Of a DNA stretch of 8,741 nt, positions 1 through 5,531 are shown in pieces. Source of the stretch: Sphingomonas bacterium (GTDB taxonomy: Bacteria; Pseudomonadota; Alphaproteobacteria; Sphingomonadales; Sphingomonadaceae); NCBI RefSeq assembly GCF_903643065.1, contig NZ_CAHJWX010000046.1, forward strand, positions 1 to 8,741, in the 5' to 3' direction. The translations under genes were made by a program, and so were the position numbers. The notes under the pieces were generated by a model, which was not told the DNA's origin, did no database searches, and saw nothing but the letters and a program-made list of their open reading frames with translations. How positions within the stretch are numbered: the stretch's first letter is position 1; each line of letters starts with the position of its first letter.

Positions 1-683
1 TGTGCCTTATTTGCAGCGCCTAACTTATCCTTAGCAGACGCGATATGCTTGCTGACTGTCGAAGTCGAAATCTCCAAGATCTCTGCAATGTCTGCTTCGG
101 TCTTGCCATCACTCGACCACAGCAGGCATTCGTGCTCTCGCACCGAGACGCCGGCTGCCGCGTGATCGACAGAGGCGTGCAGCTGCAGAAAGCGCCCGAT
201 GGCGCAGGTGGCGGCGAACGACAGTTTTCCCGCGTCCTCAGGGTCCAACGCCGCCCTGTCGCCGCCGAAGGATACGGCCGCGATTCGCTCGTCGAGTGTG
301 ATGACCGGCACGACGAAGCCGCCGGTCAGCCCGAATTCCGCAGCTTCGCCGCCGACAAGTTTGCGATCGGCCTGACTGGGGCAGGATGCATAGCTGTCGG
401 CCCAGCTGAAGGGCTGAGGATCGGCTTGGAGCCGGTGGAAGATCGGATCCTTAAACAGATAGCCGCGGTCGTTGTAGCGGCCGGCCCAGTCTGCGGGCAC
501 GTGCTGGACGAGGACGAGCGGAGCGATCTCCTTTCTCGGCGTCCGAGCGCGAGGCACGAGGCCACCGAACACCGACGAGAAGCCGAACGCCTCGGCGAGG
601 CAGACGAGCCGCCGGCCGAGCTCGGTGGGCGTCTGGGCGGCGGAGATTGCGTTGACGAAGGCTAACGACCGGGCAACCTTCAA
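1..683 (-). CDS. LuxR-family quorum-sensing regulator (3' end cut by window edge)
   Basis: This is a transcription factor expected to bind an acyl-homoserine lactone and then DNA. The 227 visible residues have an N-terminal autoinducer-binding domain (about 8-165) and a C-terminal LuxR helix-turn-helix (about 180-227, with VREHECLLWSSDGKT and an ADIAEILEIS recognition region). The pocket residues conserved in TraR/LuxR proteins are present: W66, Y70, D79, P80, W94 and the FGLTGGF glycines near 118-122. Family members are about 240 residues, so only some 10-15 are missing beyond base 1. No ATG lies in frame upstream. I chose the TTG at 681-683 because AAAGGA lies 7 nt before it and the product then starts where LuxR proteins usually do. 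The frame stays open into the insertion sequence upstream, which is incidental. No luxI synthase is in the window, so it may be a solo. Family assignment is firm; the exact start is inferred. Confidence 0.9.
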   Translation of the reverse strand, partial: MKVARSLAFVNAISAAQTPTELGRRLVCLAEAFGFSSVFGGLVPRARTPRKEIAPLVLVQHVPADWAGRYNDRGYLFKDPIFHRLQADPQPFSWADSYASCPSQADRKLVGGEAAEFGLTGGFVVPVITLDERIAAVSFGGDRAALDPEDAGKLSFAATCAIGRFLQLHASVDHAAAGVSVREHECLLWSSDGKTEADIAEILEISTSTVSKHIASAKDKLGAANKA

Positions 684-690
684 ACGATCG

Positions 691-696
691 TCCTTT
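691..696 (-). promoter_or_regulatory. Ribosome binding site deciding the TTG start of the LuxR gene
   Basis: The minus strand reads AAAGGA, 7 nt before the TTG at 681-683. It is the only Shine-Dalgarno-like site near the expected N-terminus and supports a non-ATG start. Confidence 0.55.
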
Positions 697-769
697 GGGG
701 CAGGGGGTGCGGAGGCGGGAGGAGAGGTTGTCGCGCAGAAAGCCGAAAAGCCAATCAGAACGATGACCC

Positions 770-774
770 TATGT
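770..774. repeat. Left target-site duplication (TATGT)
   Basis: These five bases directly abut the left TGT end of the insertion sequence and are identical to 2314-2318 beyond the right end. This is the mark of a simple transposition event. Confidence 0.8.
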
Positions 775-800
775 TGTCGGTGCAAGGTAGAGATGTCACT
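775..800 (+). repeat. Left terminal inverted repeat of the IS
   Basis: Aligned without gaps to the reverse complement of 2288-2313, it matches at TGT, G, TGC, G, TAGA and ATGTCACT (20 of 26). It is the presumed transposase-binding and cleavage end. Confidence 0.85.
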
Positions 801-827
801 GCTTCTGCCCGTTAGAGATGTCACTGC
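788..827 (+). repeat. Tandem subterminal repeat at the left IS end
   Basis: TAGAGATGTCACTGC occurs perfectly twice, at 788-802 and 813-827, with starts 25 bp apart (about two and a half helical turns). The outer copy is the inner half of the terminal inverted repeat. The right end has a matching pair with 24-bp spacing, so these are probably repeated transposase-binding sites. Confidence 0.75.
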
Positions 828-932
828 GGACGGGGCAGGGCGGGTAGATTGCCTGACGGCGCTCGTCCTGCCTGGCTCGAGCAGCGCGGCGAAGCTGGTC
901 AGGGTTGCGCAGCCGCGCTGCAGTCTTGCCGA

Positions 933-2228
933 TCATCCAACCTTGAACAGGCTGTTGCCCTGCCCCCGGCGTCGTGGCGCTTTGTTGGACCGCGTCACCG
1001 CGACCTGAGCCTGCCGCTCGGCGATGAAACTCAGCACGGCCCCGAGCCGCTTGTTGTCGACCACCGACGCCGGATCGACCCGCTGCTGCCGATCAAACAC
1101 CCGGTACGGCAGATCCAGCCCCTTGTGCCGGATCGCGAGGCGGCCATCGGGGTAGTCGAAGACGGTGACGCGCTTGCGGGCGAGGGGCCGCGTGATCTCG
1201 TTGGGCTCGAGGATGAACAGCACCTGGTCGTATTGCAGCGTGAGGCTGTTCGAGACGGTCCGCTCCTCCTTCCAGGCGAAAGCATCGTCAAGGTGATCGT
1301 CCGGCCGCAGCGGCCGATGCACGTCCTTGTCGCTTTGGGGCGGTTTGGCGAAGCGCCGATTGTAATCGTCCATGAACGCCGGCAGGAAGGCGTTGCCGGC
1401 CTCGATCGTCGCGATACCCGCCAGCCGCATCTCCTTGACCAAGCGGTCCTGCAAGGTGCCGTTGGCGCGCTCGACGCGGCCTTTGGCCTGCGGACCGTTG
1501 GCGCAGATAATATCGATGTTGAGCTGATCCAGCGCCCGGCCGAACTGGGTCATGCCGTCACCACCCACGGCATCCTTCCGGTTAACCCGAAACACCCCAT
1601 GCTTGTCACTGTAGAAGGCAACCGGCTTGCCGTACCGCTGAAGATAAGCGCGAGAGGCCTCAAAGTAATCGAACGTCGACTCGCTGTGCACAAAGCGCAG
1701 ATGCATCAGGCGGCTCGTTGCGTCATCGATGAACACGAGCAACGTACACTGCGGACCACGATCCTCGAACCACCAATGCTCCGAGCCGTCGATCTGCACG
1801 AGTTCGCCCACGCAGTCACGCCGATAGCGCGGCTGATACACCGGCTTGAGCCGCTGCCGGCGGTCGGCCCACAGGCCCTCCGCCAGCATCCACTGCCGAA
1901 GCGTCTCGACACCCAGCGTGATGCCATGCCGCTCCGCGAGCTTCTCGCACGCCAGTGTCGGTCCGAAATCGGCGTAGTTAGCTCGGACCAGCGCGATCGC
2001 TTCGGTTCGGAAGGCCGGCGGATACCGGCGATTGCTCGGCTTGCCACGCCGCGACGACACGAACGCCGACACCCCGCGGGTCCGATAGGCGATCGCCAGC
2101 CGGAACACATGACGGCGCGAGACGCCCATCAACCGCGCCGCGTCGGCCGCCGTGATCCGGTCGTTCGCCAGGTCGCGTATCACATGCAAGCGGTCAATCT
2201 CCGGCCGGGTCATTGCGATCACCGTCAT
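933..2228 (-). CDS. DDE transposase of the insertion sequence (rve-type catalytic core)
   Basis: This 431-residue protein should catalyse cut-and-paste or copy-out movement of the surrounding element. A helix-turn-helix lies near residues 20-55 (TAADAARLMGVSRRHVFRLA) and is followed by a second winged-helix-like part. The integrase-like core has D147 (in LVQIDGSEHWW), D208 (in FYSDKHGVF) and E253 (in GRVERAN). The second Asp and the Glu are 44 residues apart instead of the usual 35, because of a glycine-rich insert near 219-228. A beta-rich C-terminal region follows. An upstream ATG at 2271-2273 would lie inside the terminal repeat. I chose the ATG at 2226-2228, preceded by GAGGAG with 10-nt spacing. 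The gene has no frameshift or internal stop. The ISNCY label is from remembered similarity; the transposase function is firm. Confidence 0.93.
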   Translation of the reverse strand: MTVIAMTRPEIDRLHVIRDLANDRITAADAARLMGVSRRHVFRLAIAYRTRGVSAFVSSRRGKPSNRRYPPAFRTEAIALVRANYADFGPTLACEKLAERHGITLGVETLRQWMLAEGLWADRRQRLKPVYQPRYRRDCVGELVQIDGSEHWWFEDRGPQCTLLVFIDDATSRLMHLRFVHSESTFDYFEASRAYLQRYGKPVAFYSDKHGVFRVNRKDAVGGDGMTQFGRALDQLNIDIICANGPQAKGRVERANGTLQDRLVKEMRLAGIATIEAGNAFLPAFMDDYNRRFAKPPQSDKDVHRPLRPDDHLDDAFAWKEERTVSNSLTLQYDQVLFILEPNEITRPLARKRVTVFDYPDGRLAIRHKGLDLPYRVFDRQQRVDPASVVDNKRLGAVLSFIAERQAQVAVTRSNKAPRRRGQGNSLFKVG

Positions 2229-2263
2229 GGGCACAGAACTCCTCGAACCAATCGGGCGAGGAG

Positions 2264-2300
2264 AGTGACACATCTAACGGGGAGAATAGTGACATGTCTA
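2264..2300 (-). repeat. Tandem subterminal repeat at the right IS end
   Basis: Read on the minus strand, TAGACATGTCACT (2288-2300) and TAGATGTGTCACT (2264-2276) lie 24 bp apart and match the paired motif of the left end. The inner copy lies between the element's tip and the transposase start, so it could also affect transposase expression. Confidence 0.7.
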
Positions 2301-2313
2301 TCGGGCATCTACA
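2288..2313 (-). repeat. Right terminal inverted repeat of the IS
   Basis: The reverse complement begins TGTAGATGCCCGATAGACAT and ends in GTCACT, mirroring 775-800. It is the end upstream of the transposase gene. Confidence 0.85.
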
Positions 2314-2318
2314 TATGT
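2314..2318. repeat. Right target-site duplication (TATGT)
   Basis: These five bases directly follow the right ACA end and match 770-774. The placement is fixed by the aligned TGT/ACA tips. Confidence 0.8.
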
Positions 2319-2324
2319 GATTCG

Positions 2325-2340
2325 CATAATCAACATTATG
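2325..2340. repeat. Short AT-rich palindrome (CATAAT-CAAC-ATTATG)
   Basis: A perfect 6-bp inverted repeat with a 4-nt centre lies 15 bp past the hicB stop and 11 bp from the IS end. Before the insertion it would have stood about 99 bp upstream of the LuxR-type start. It could be an operator or a weak hairpin after hicAB. It has no T-tract, so it is not a standard terminator. Confidence 0.4.
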
Positions 2341-2355
2341 GAACTTAGCATCATG

Positions 2356-2766
2356 TCAAGCGACTCGGCGTGGTTCTTCGAGCGTCAGTTGTGCGATGTA
2401 GCCAGAGCGGCTTTCGCCGGCCGCCCGCGCCAACGCGTCAAGGCGCTTCAAGACGCGCCGCGGTAGCGTGATATTTACACGCTCGATCGTGTCATCAAGC
2501 AGCCCTGGATCGATACTAACGACCGCCAAGGTCCAGCCGGCATAGGCGGCGTCTGCCTCGATGGCATCGAGCCTCGACGGGACGGGAATGGCGTCGCCGG
2601 CATCGAGGGCGGCGTCGATCCAAGCGGCGACGGCCTCCTCAACACCCATCATCGCCTCTTCAAGGGTTTCGCCTGCGGAAAAGCAACCGGGCAAATCGGG
2701 GACAACGACCCCGAAGGCCGTACCTTCGGTTCCCCGCTCAATGGCAATGGGGTATCGCACTGTCAT
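2356..2766 (-). CDS. hicB: HicB-family antitoxin with ribbon-helix-helix domain
   Basis: This 136-residue protein should neutralise the adjacent HicA RNase and, with it, repress their shared promoter. Residues 3-60 form the degenerate RNase-H-like HicB fold, including PDLPGC (23-28) and a GETLEEAMMGVEEAVAAWI helix. Residues about 94-130 (ERVNITLPRRVLKRLDALAR onward) look like a ribbon-helix-helix DNA-binding domain, which places it in the HicB class that binds DNA directly. The ATG at 2764-2766 overlaps the hicA stop in an ATGA junction, so translation is likely coupled. The frame is open a further 48 codons upstream, but that overlaps hicA and does not resemble HicB. The order toxin then antitoxin is typical for hicAB. 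The assignment is secure. Confidence 0.93.
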   Translation of the reverse strand: MTVRYPIAIERGTEGTAFGVVVPDLPGCFSAGETLEEAMMGVEEAVAAWIDAALDAGDAIPVPSRLDAIEADAAYAGWTLAVVSIDPGLLDDTIERVNITLPRRVLKRLDALARAAGESRSGYIAQLTLEEPRRVA

Positions 2767-2951
2767 CTGTCCTTGATGTCCGCTTGTTTGCAGATTGCTG
2801 CGATCAGGCCGCCGCCAAGCTCCTTCCTCGGATGCGGAACCACAATGGGGTTCGACCGGCCTGAATGCCTGCACACGTGATGCGAGCCGCGAACTCGGTC
2901 CAGAACCCACCCACCTGTTAGCAAAATACGGATCAGCTCCTTGCTTTGCAC
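2763..2951 (-). CDS. hicA: HicA-family mRNA interferase toxin
   Basis: This 62-residue protein has the double-stranded-RNA-binding-like HicA fold and should cleave mRNA when not held by HicB. It starts QSKELIRILLTGGW, carries the catalytic-His motif GSHHV (H24) and ends with IVVPHPRKELGGGLIAAICKQA, all characteristic of the family and of its usual length. The GTG at 2949-2951 is the only suitable start: the fold begins right after it. The next in-frame ATG (3039-3041) would add 30 unrelated residues and run through the promoter. There is no Shine-Dalgarno sequence before the GTG. The predicted -10 box lies 7 nt upstream, so the message may be leaderless. The 4-nt overlap with hicB makes this a two-gene operon. 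Identity is secure, start less so. Confidence 0.9.
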   Translation of the reverse strand: MQSKELIRILLTGGWVLDRVRGSHHVCRHSGRSNPIVVPHPRKELGGGLIAAICKQADIKDR

Positions 2952-2952
2952 C

Positions 2953-2969
2953 GTGTGTATAATACGCAC
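2953..2969. promoter_or_regulatory. Imperfect palindrome over the hicAB -10 box, likely HicB operator
   Basis: GTGTGTATAATACGCAC is a 17-bp inverted repeat with one mismatched pair around a central base. It covers the -10 box and ends one base before the hicA start. HicB proteins with a ribbon-helix-helix domain repress by binding such palindromes. Position and symmetry are seen; binding is inferred. Confidence 0.55.
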
Positions 2970-2989
2970 TGGAACCTGCGGGATGTCAA
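2959..2989 (-). promoter_or_regulatory. Predicted hicAB promoter
   Basis: On the minus strand a perfect -35 TTGACA (2984-2989) is followed after 19 nt by TATTAT (2959-2964). The spacing is long but tolerable. The predicted transcription start falls at or next to the hicA GTG. Confidence 0.5.
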
Positions 2990-3023
2990 TGAAGCTGTCT
3001 GGCACTCGATACTGATCACTCTC

Positions 3024-3041
3024 ATGGCCTGATCTGGCCAT
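3024..3041. repeat. 18-bp near-perfect palindrome between tetR and hicA
   Basis: ATGGCCTGATCTGGCCAT has perfect 6-bp arms (ATGGCC/GGCCAT) around TGATCT, whose GATC core is itself symmetric. It lies 25 bp past the tetR-type stop and 35 bp upstream of the hicAB -35 box. It could be a hairpin that limits read-through from tetR, or a second regulator site for hicAB. There is no T-tract on either strand. Confidence 0.45.
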
Positions 3042-3066
3042 TAGCTGCCTGTCGGTTTGGGTGCAA

Positions 3067-3714
3067 TCAGTGCGGAGCAGCCGACGGATTTTGCCCGCCT
3101 CCGCTTCCGGATCGATGCGTCCCGAGACGGCGCGCTCGTATGCCGGCCATGGCCTCGCCCGCCATTTCCTCAAGATCCTCTCGGCTTCCGCCGTCCCGAG
3201 CCTGGACGGACAAGCCCTGCAACACGACGCAGAGATAGCCGGCGAGCGCCTCTGCCTTCGGCGGGTCGAGCCAGCGCGACAGCGCTTCGGCAACCGCATC
3301 GCGTACGGCGCGGCGTCGTGCCGCCAGGTCGCGCGCCAGTCCTCCGTGCTCGACCGCGCACTCGAGCAGGCCGGTCGACACCATGCATCCGCGCTCGAGG
3401 CCCGGGTCGACGATCCCATCGACCGCAGCGCGGAGAAGCCCTTGCACAGCCATGTCGAGGCTTTCTGCCTGACCGAGGCCGACCAGGGCGCCCGGCAGGG
3501 TCGCATAGCGATCGAGGGCTTCACGGTAGAGGCCTGCCTTGCTCCCGAAGGCCGCGTAGAGGCTCGGCGGCGCAACGCCGATGGCGTCCGTCAGATCGCT
3601 GATCGACACGCCCTCGTAGCCGTGGCGCCAGAACAGCGTCATCGCGGTCTCGACCGCGCTGTCACGGTCGAACGTGCGCGGGCCGCCGCGCCGCTTGATG
3701 ATCGGCTTATTCAT
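3067..3714 (-). CDS. TetR/AcrR-family transcriptional repressor
   Basis: This 215-residue protein probably represses the divergent operon and itself, releasing DNA when a small ligand binds. The N-terminal domain holds the TetR helix-turn-helix at about 36-60 (SISDLTDAIGVAPPSLYAAF followed by GSKAGLYREAL). The rest is an alpha-helical ligand-binding domain containing the GCMVSTGLLE segment. The last 20 or so residues (from about RLGTHRSGSGGG) are Gly/Ser-rich and look like a disordered tail. The ATG at 3712-3714 gives a standard N-terminus. The frame opens 12 codons further to a TTG that lies inside the promoter region. No clear Shine-Dalgarno site precedes the ATG. Control of the neighbouring hydrolase-exporter operon is inferred from the divergent layout and the palindrome at 3759-3778. 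Confidence 0.92.
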   Translation of the reverse strand: MNKPIIKRRGGPRTFDRDSAVETAMTLFWRHGYEGVSISDLTDAIGVAPPSLYAAFGSKAGLYREALDRYATLPGALVGLGQAESLDMAVQGLLRAAVDGIVDPGLERGCMVSTGLLECAVEHGGLARDLAARRRAVRDAVAEALSRWLDPPKAEALAGYLCVVLQGLSVQARDGGSREDLEEMAGEAMAGIRARRLGTHRSGSGGGQNPSAAPH

Positions 3715-3721
3715 AGCGAAC

Positions 3722-3750
3722 ACTAAAGACCACTTGACGGCCGGCCGCAA
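3722..3750 (-). promoter_or_regulatory. Predicted promoter of the TetR-family gene
   Basis: The minus strand has TTGCGG (3745-3750), a 17-nt spacer and TTTAGT (3722-3727). The start of transcription would fall at about the ATG of the regulator, so the message may have little or no leader. It overlaps the opposing operon promoter. Confidence 0.45.
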
Positions 3751-3761
3751 GCGTCTAGTCT
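3734..3761 (+). promoter_or_regulatory. Predicted promoter of the hydrolase-exporter operon
   Basis: TTGACG (3734-3739) and TAGTCT (3756-3761) are separated by 16 nt. The -10 box touches the palindrome at 3759-3778, so a repressor bound there would block this promoter. Confidence 0.4.
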
Positions 3762-3778
3762 GTATCGAACGCTACAGA
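3759..3778. promoter_or_regulatory. Candidate TetR-family operator
   Basis: TCTGTATCGAACGCTACAGA has perfect 6-bp arms (TCTGTA/TACAGA) and further inner symmetry (CG on each side), 16 of 20 positions symmetric. It lies in the 77-bp divergent region, 13 nt before the hydrolase ATG and its GAAGGA ribosome site. Its form and position are typical of TetR-family sites. Which protein binds is inferred. Confidence 0.6.
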
Positions 3779-3791
3779 TTGAAGGATCGGC

Positions 3792-4619
3792 ATGCCCCGT
3801 TCACTTACCGGCGAGCGCTTCAGCGTCGCTACTCTCGACGGGCTCGAACTCGCGGCCGAGCATCACGGCGACAGAGCCGGACCCGAGATCCTCCTGGTCC
3901 ACGGGCTTGGCCAGAGCCGGCTCAGCTGGTCGCGGCAGACGCAAGGAGTCCTGGCCGAGACCTGCCACCTCGTCACCTACGACCTGCGCGGCCATGGCGA
4001 CTCGTCCAAGCCGGCGAGCGTCGATGCCTACGCCGATCCCGCACTCTGGGCCGCGGATCTGGCGGCCGTGATCGAGGCCGCGGGCCTGCGCCGGCCGACC
4101 CTGGTGGGCTGGTCGCTCGGGGCTCTCGTGACCGGGCACTACCTCACCCGCTATGGCCACGGACACCTGGCCGGGGTCAACCTGGTCGGCGCCGTCACCC
4201 AGCTCGCTTTCGAGCTTCTCGGCCCGTCGGCGCTCGCCCATGCGGAGCCTCTGGCCTCGCCGGATCTCGCGACGCGCAGCGACGCCATTGCGAGCTTCCT
4301 GGCGTCCTGCTTCTCGACCTTGCCGCCCGAGGGCGACTTTCGCCGCATGCTCGTCTTCAACGGCATGGTGCCACGCGAAGTGCAGCAGGGTGTGGTCCGC
4401 ATCGGACACGAGGGTCTGGATGCGGCCTGGGCTGCCGTGCCCCGCCTGCTCGCGACCTGGGGCGACGAGGACCAGCACGTGCGCCGCGAGATGTCGAGCC
4501 GTATCCTCGAGATGAACCCCGACGCTCGCCTGTCGGTCTACAGAGGCGCCGCCCACGCACCCTTCTATGAGTGCCCGGAGCGCTTCAACCGCGAACTCGC
4601 CGCTTTCGCAGCCGCCTGA
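3792..4619 (+). CDS. Alpha/beta hydrolase with Ser-Asp-His triad
   Basis: This 275-residue cytoplasmic enzyme should hydrolyse an ester, lactone or similar bond. It has the full alpha/beta-hydrolase signature: oxyanion-hole HGLGQS (37-42), the YDLRGHGDS strand-loop (63-71), a nucleophile elbow GWSLG with S108, the acid D227 in WGDED after strand beta-7, and the base H255 in GAAHAPF. There is no signal peptide. A GAAGGA ribosome site lies 6 nt before the ATG. It is the first gene of a three-gene operon, 12 nt ahead of the transporter. In sequence style it resembles BioH-like and 3-oxoadipate enol-lactonase-like hydrolases, but no specific substrate can be named. The triad is complete, so it is predicted active. 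Confidence 0.93.
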   Translation: MPRSLTGERFSVATLDGLELAAEHHGDRAGPEILLVHGLGQSRLSWSRQTQGVLAETCHLVTYDLRGHGDSSKPASVDAYADPALWAADLAAVIEAAGLRRPTLVGWSLGALVTGHYLTRYGHGHLAGVNLVGAVTQLAFELLGPSALAHAEPLASPDLATRSDAIASFLASCFSTLPPEGDFRRMLVFNGMVPREVQQGVVRIGHEGLDAAWAAVPRLLATWGDEDQHVRREMSSRILEMNPDARLSVYRGAAHAPFYECPERFNRELAAFAAA

Positions 4620-4631
4620 GCGGAGCATCCC

Positions 4632-5531
4632 ATGTCGCTCGTCGAAATCGCGGCCGCGCTGCTTGTCGCTCTGCTGTGGGGCGTGCAGTTTGTCACCAGC
4701 AAGGTCGGCATTGCGGCCATCCCGCCGCTCCTGTTCGTCGCGCTCCGCTTTGCGGCGGTCGCCGTTCTCCTCCTGCCCTTCGCGGGCCGTCCGTCGCGTC
4801 GCGAGGTTGGGGTGGCCGCACTCGTTTCCGTCTTCTTCGGCGGCCTCGGCTTCGGCCTATTCTTTGCCGGACTGCGGCTCAGTCCCGCGGGCTTGTCGGC
4901 CGTGGTGGCCCAGCTCATGACGCCGTTCACCGTGCTGCTGGCGTGGCCGATCATCGGCGAGCGCCCAACCACCCGCGTCGTCGTCGGCCTCGGGGTGGCC
5001 TTCGCCGGCGTCGCCCTGGCCCTCGCGAGCACCGGCAGCGTCGCGTCCTCGGTAGGTATTCTGCTCGTCGCCGGGGCGGCGGCTGCACAGGGCCTCGGCA
5101 ACGTGTTGGTAAAACGGCTCGGTCCCCTGCCACCGTTTCGCCTGATGGCATGGCTGTCGCTCTTCGCGGCGCCGCAACTCGGCCTCGCCTCGGCGGTGCT
5201 GGAGCACGGCCAGGGCGCTGCACTGGCGACCGCTGGTCCGCTTGCCTGGCTCTCCCTGGCCTATGCCGTGCTGTTCGGCGCCGTTGCGGGTTTTGCGCTG
5301 TGGTTCTGGCTGGTGGCGCGTCTCTCGCTCGCCCGCATCGCACCTTTTGCCCTGCTGCAAACGGTTTTCGCCATCGTAGCCGGCGTCGTGGTCCTGCACG
5401 AGCCGATCACCCTGCCGCTCGTCGCAGGCGCCCTGGTCTGCGTGGCGGGCGTCGCGTTGACTCAGCTGCGCACAGCCAGCGTGCCGCGGCCTGCCGCCCT
5501 TTGTTCCGACCTGAGCGAGAGACCGGTCTGA
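4632..5531 (+). CDS. EamA/DMT-family transporter (metabolite exporter)
   Basis: This 299-residue inner-membrane protein has ten predicted hydrophobic segments in two five-helix EamA halves (approximate helices 3-20, 31-50, 60-80, 86-107, 114-132, 141-160, 170-190, 204-226, 234-255, 262-279). Both halves carry the family's turn before the last helix: IIGERPT (107-113) and LHEPIT (255-260). Its overall pattern recalls the E. coli EamA cysteine/O-acetylserine exporter, including the GNVLVKRLG stretch near 156-164. That is resemblance only; DMT substrates range widely. A GGAG ribosome site lies about 7 nt before the ATG. The stop codon overlaps the start of the next gene by one base (TGATG), so the two are probably translationally coupled. 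In this operon it most likely exports the substrate, product or a toxic relative of it. Confidence 0.92.
   Translation: MSLVEIAAALLVALLWGVQFVTSKVGIAAIPPLLFVALRFAAVAVLLLPFAGRPSRREVGVAALVSVFFGGLGFGLFFAGLRLSPAGLSAVVAQLMTPFTVLLAWPIIGERPTTRVVVGLGVAFAGVALALASTGSVASSVGILLVAGAAAAQGLGNVLVKRLGPLPPFRLMAWLSLFAAPQLGLASAVLEHGQGAALATAGPLAWLSLAYAVLFGAVAGFALWFWLVARLSLARIAPFALLQTVFAIVAGVVVLHEPITLPLVAGALVCVAGVALTQLRTASVPRPAALCSDLSERPV

Larger units (their letters stand above)
775..2313 (-). mobile_element. Complete insertion sequence, 1,539 bp, ISNCY/IS481-like
   Basis: The element begins TGT and ends ACA. Its outer 26 bp at each end form an imperfect inverted repeat (20 of 26 positions match, including TAGA and ATGTCACT). 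It is flanked by a 5-bp direct repeat, TATGT, and carries one full-length DDE transposase gene. Ends, duplication and an intact gene all agree, so it is probably a recent and potentially active insertion. The transposase resembles those catalogued as ISNCY-type with an integrase (rve) core; the IS481 group, which also has TGT ends, is the alternative family label. It lies between hicB and the LuxR-type gene, whose start is 91 bp away. The 158 bp from the left end to the transposase stop hold no gene apart from the terminal repeats. Confidence 0.9.

Noticed and set aside
684..780. Upstream extension of the LuxR-type frame into the insertion sequence, suggesting a fusion or interrupted gene
   Set aside because: There is no ATG or GTG start in the native flank. 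With the IS removed the frame meets a stop shortly upstream, and the TTG with its ribosome site gives the normal family N-terminus.
754..785. Hybrid outward promoter formed by the IS end (TTGCAC at 780-785, minus strand) driving the LuxR-type gene
   Set aside because: No acceptable -10 box lies 16-18 nt further on: the candidate hexamers there read CGTTCT or GTTCTG.
849..2348. 499-codon open frame on the plus strand opposite the transposase
   Set aside because: It mirrors the codon pattern of the minus-strand transposase, has an Arg/Pro/His-rich composition without domains, and crosses the IS end. It is a GC-rich antisense shadow.
2767..2910. 48-codon N-terminal extension of hicB
   Set aside because: It overlaps hicA and does not look like HicB. 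The ATGA overlap start gives a standard-length antitoxin.
3801..4628. 275-codon minus-strand open frame antisense to the first hydrolase
   Set aside because: It has no family motifs, while the plus strand has a complete Ser-Asp-His hydrolase. It is a high-GC third-position artefact.
4571..5530. Upstream in-frame extension that would fuse 320 residues to the dehalogenase-like protein
   Set aside because: It overlaps the EamA gene in another frame, is Arg-rich with no recognisable domain, and the true ATG at 5531 couples to the transporter stop.
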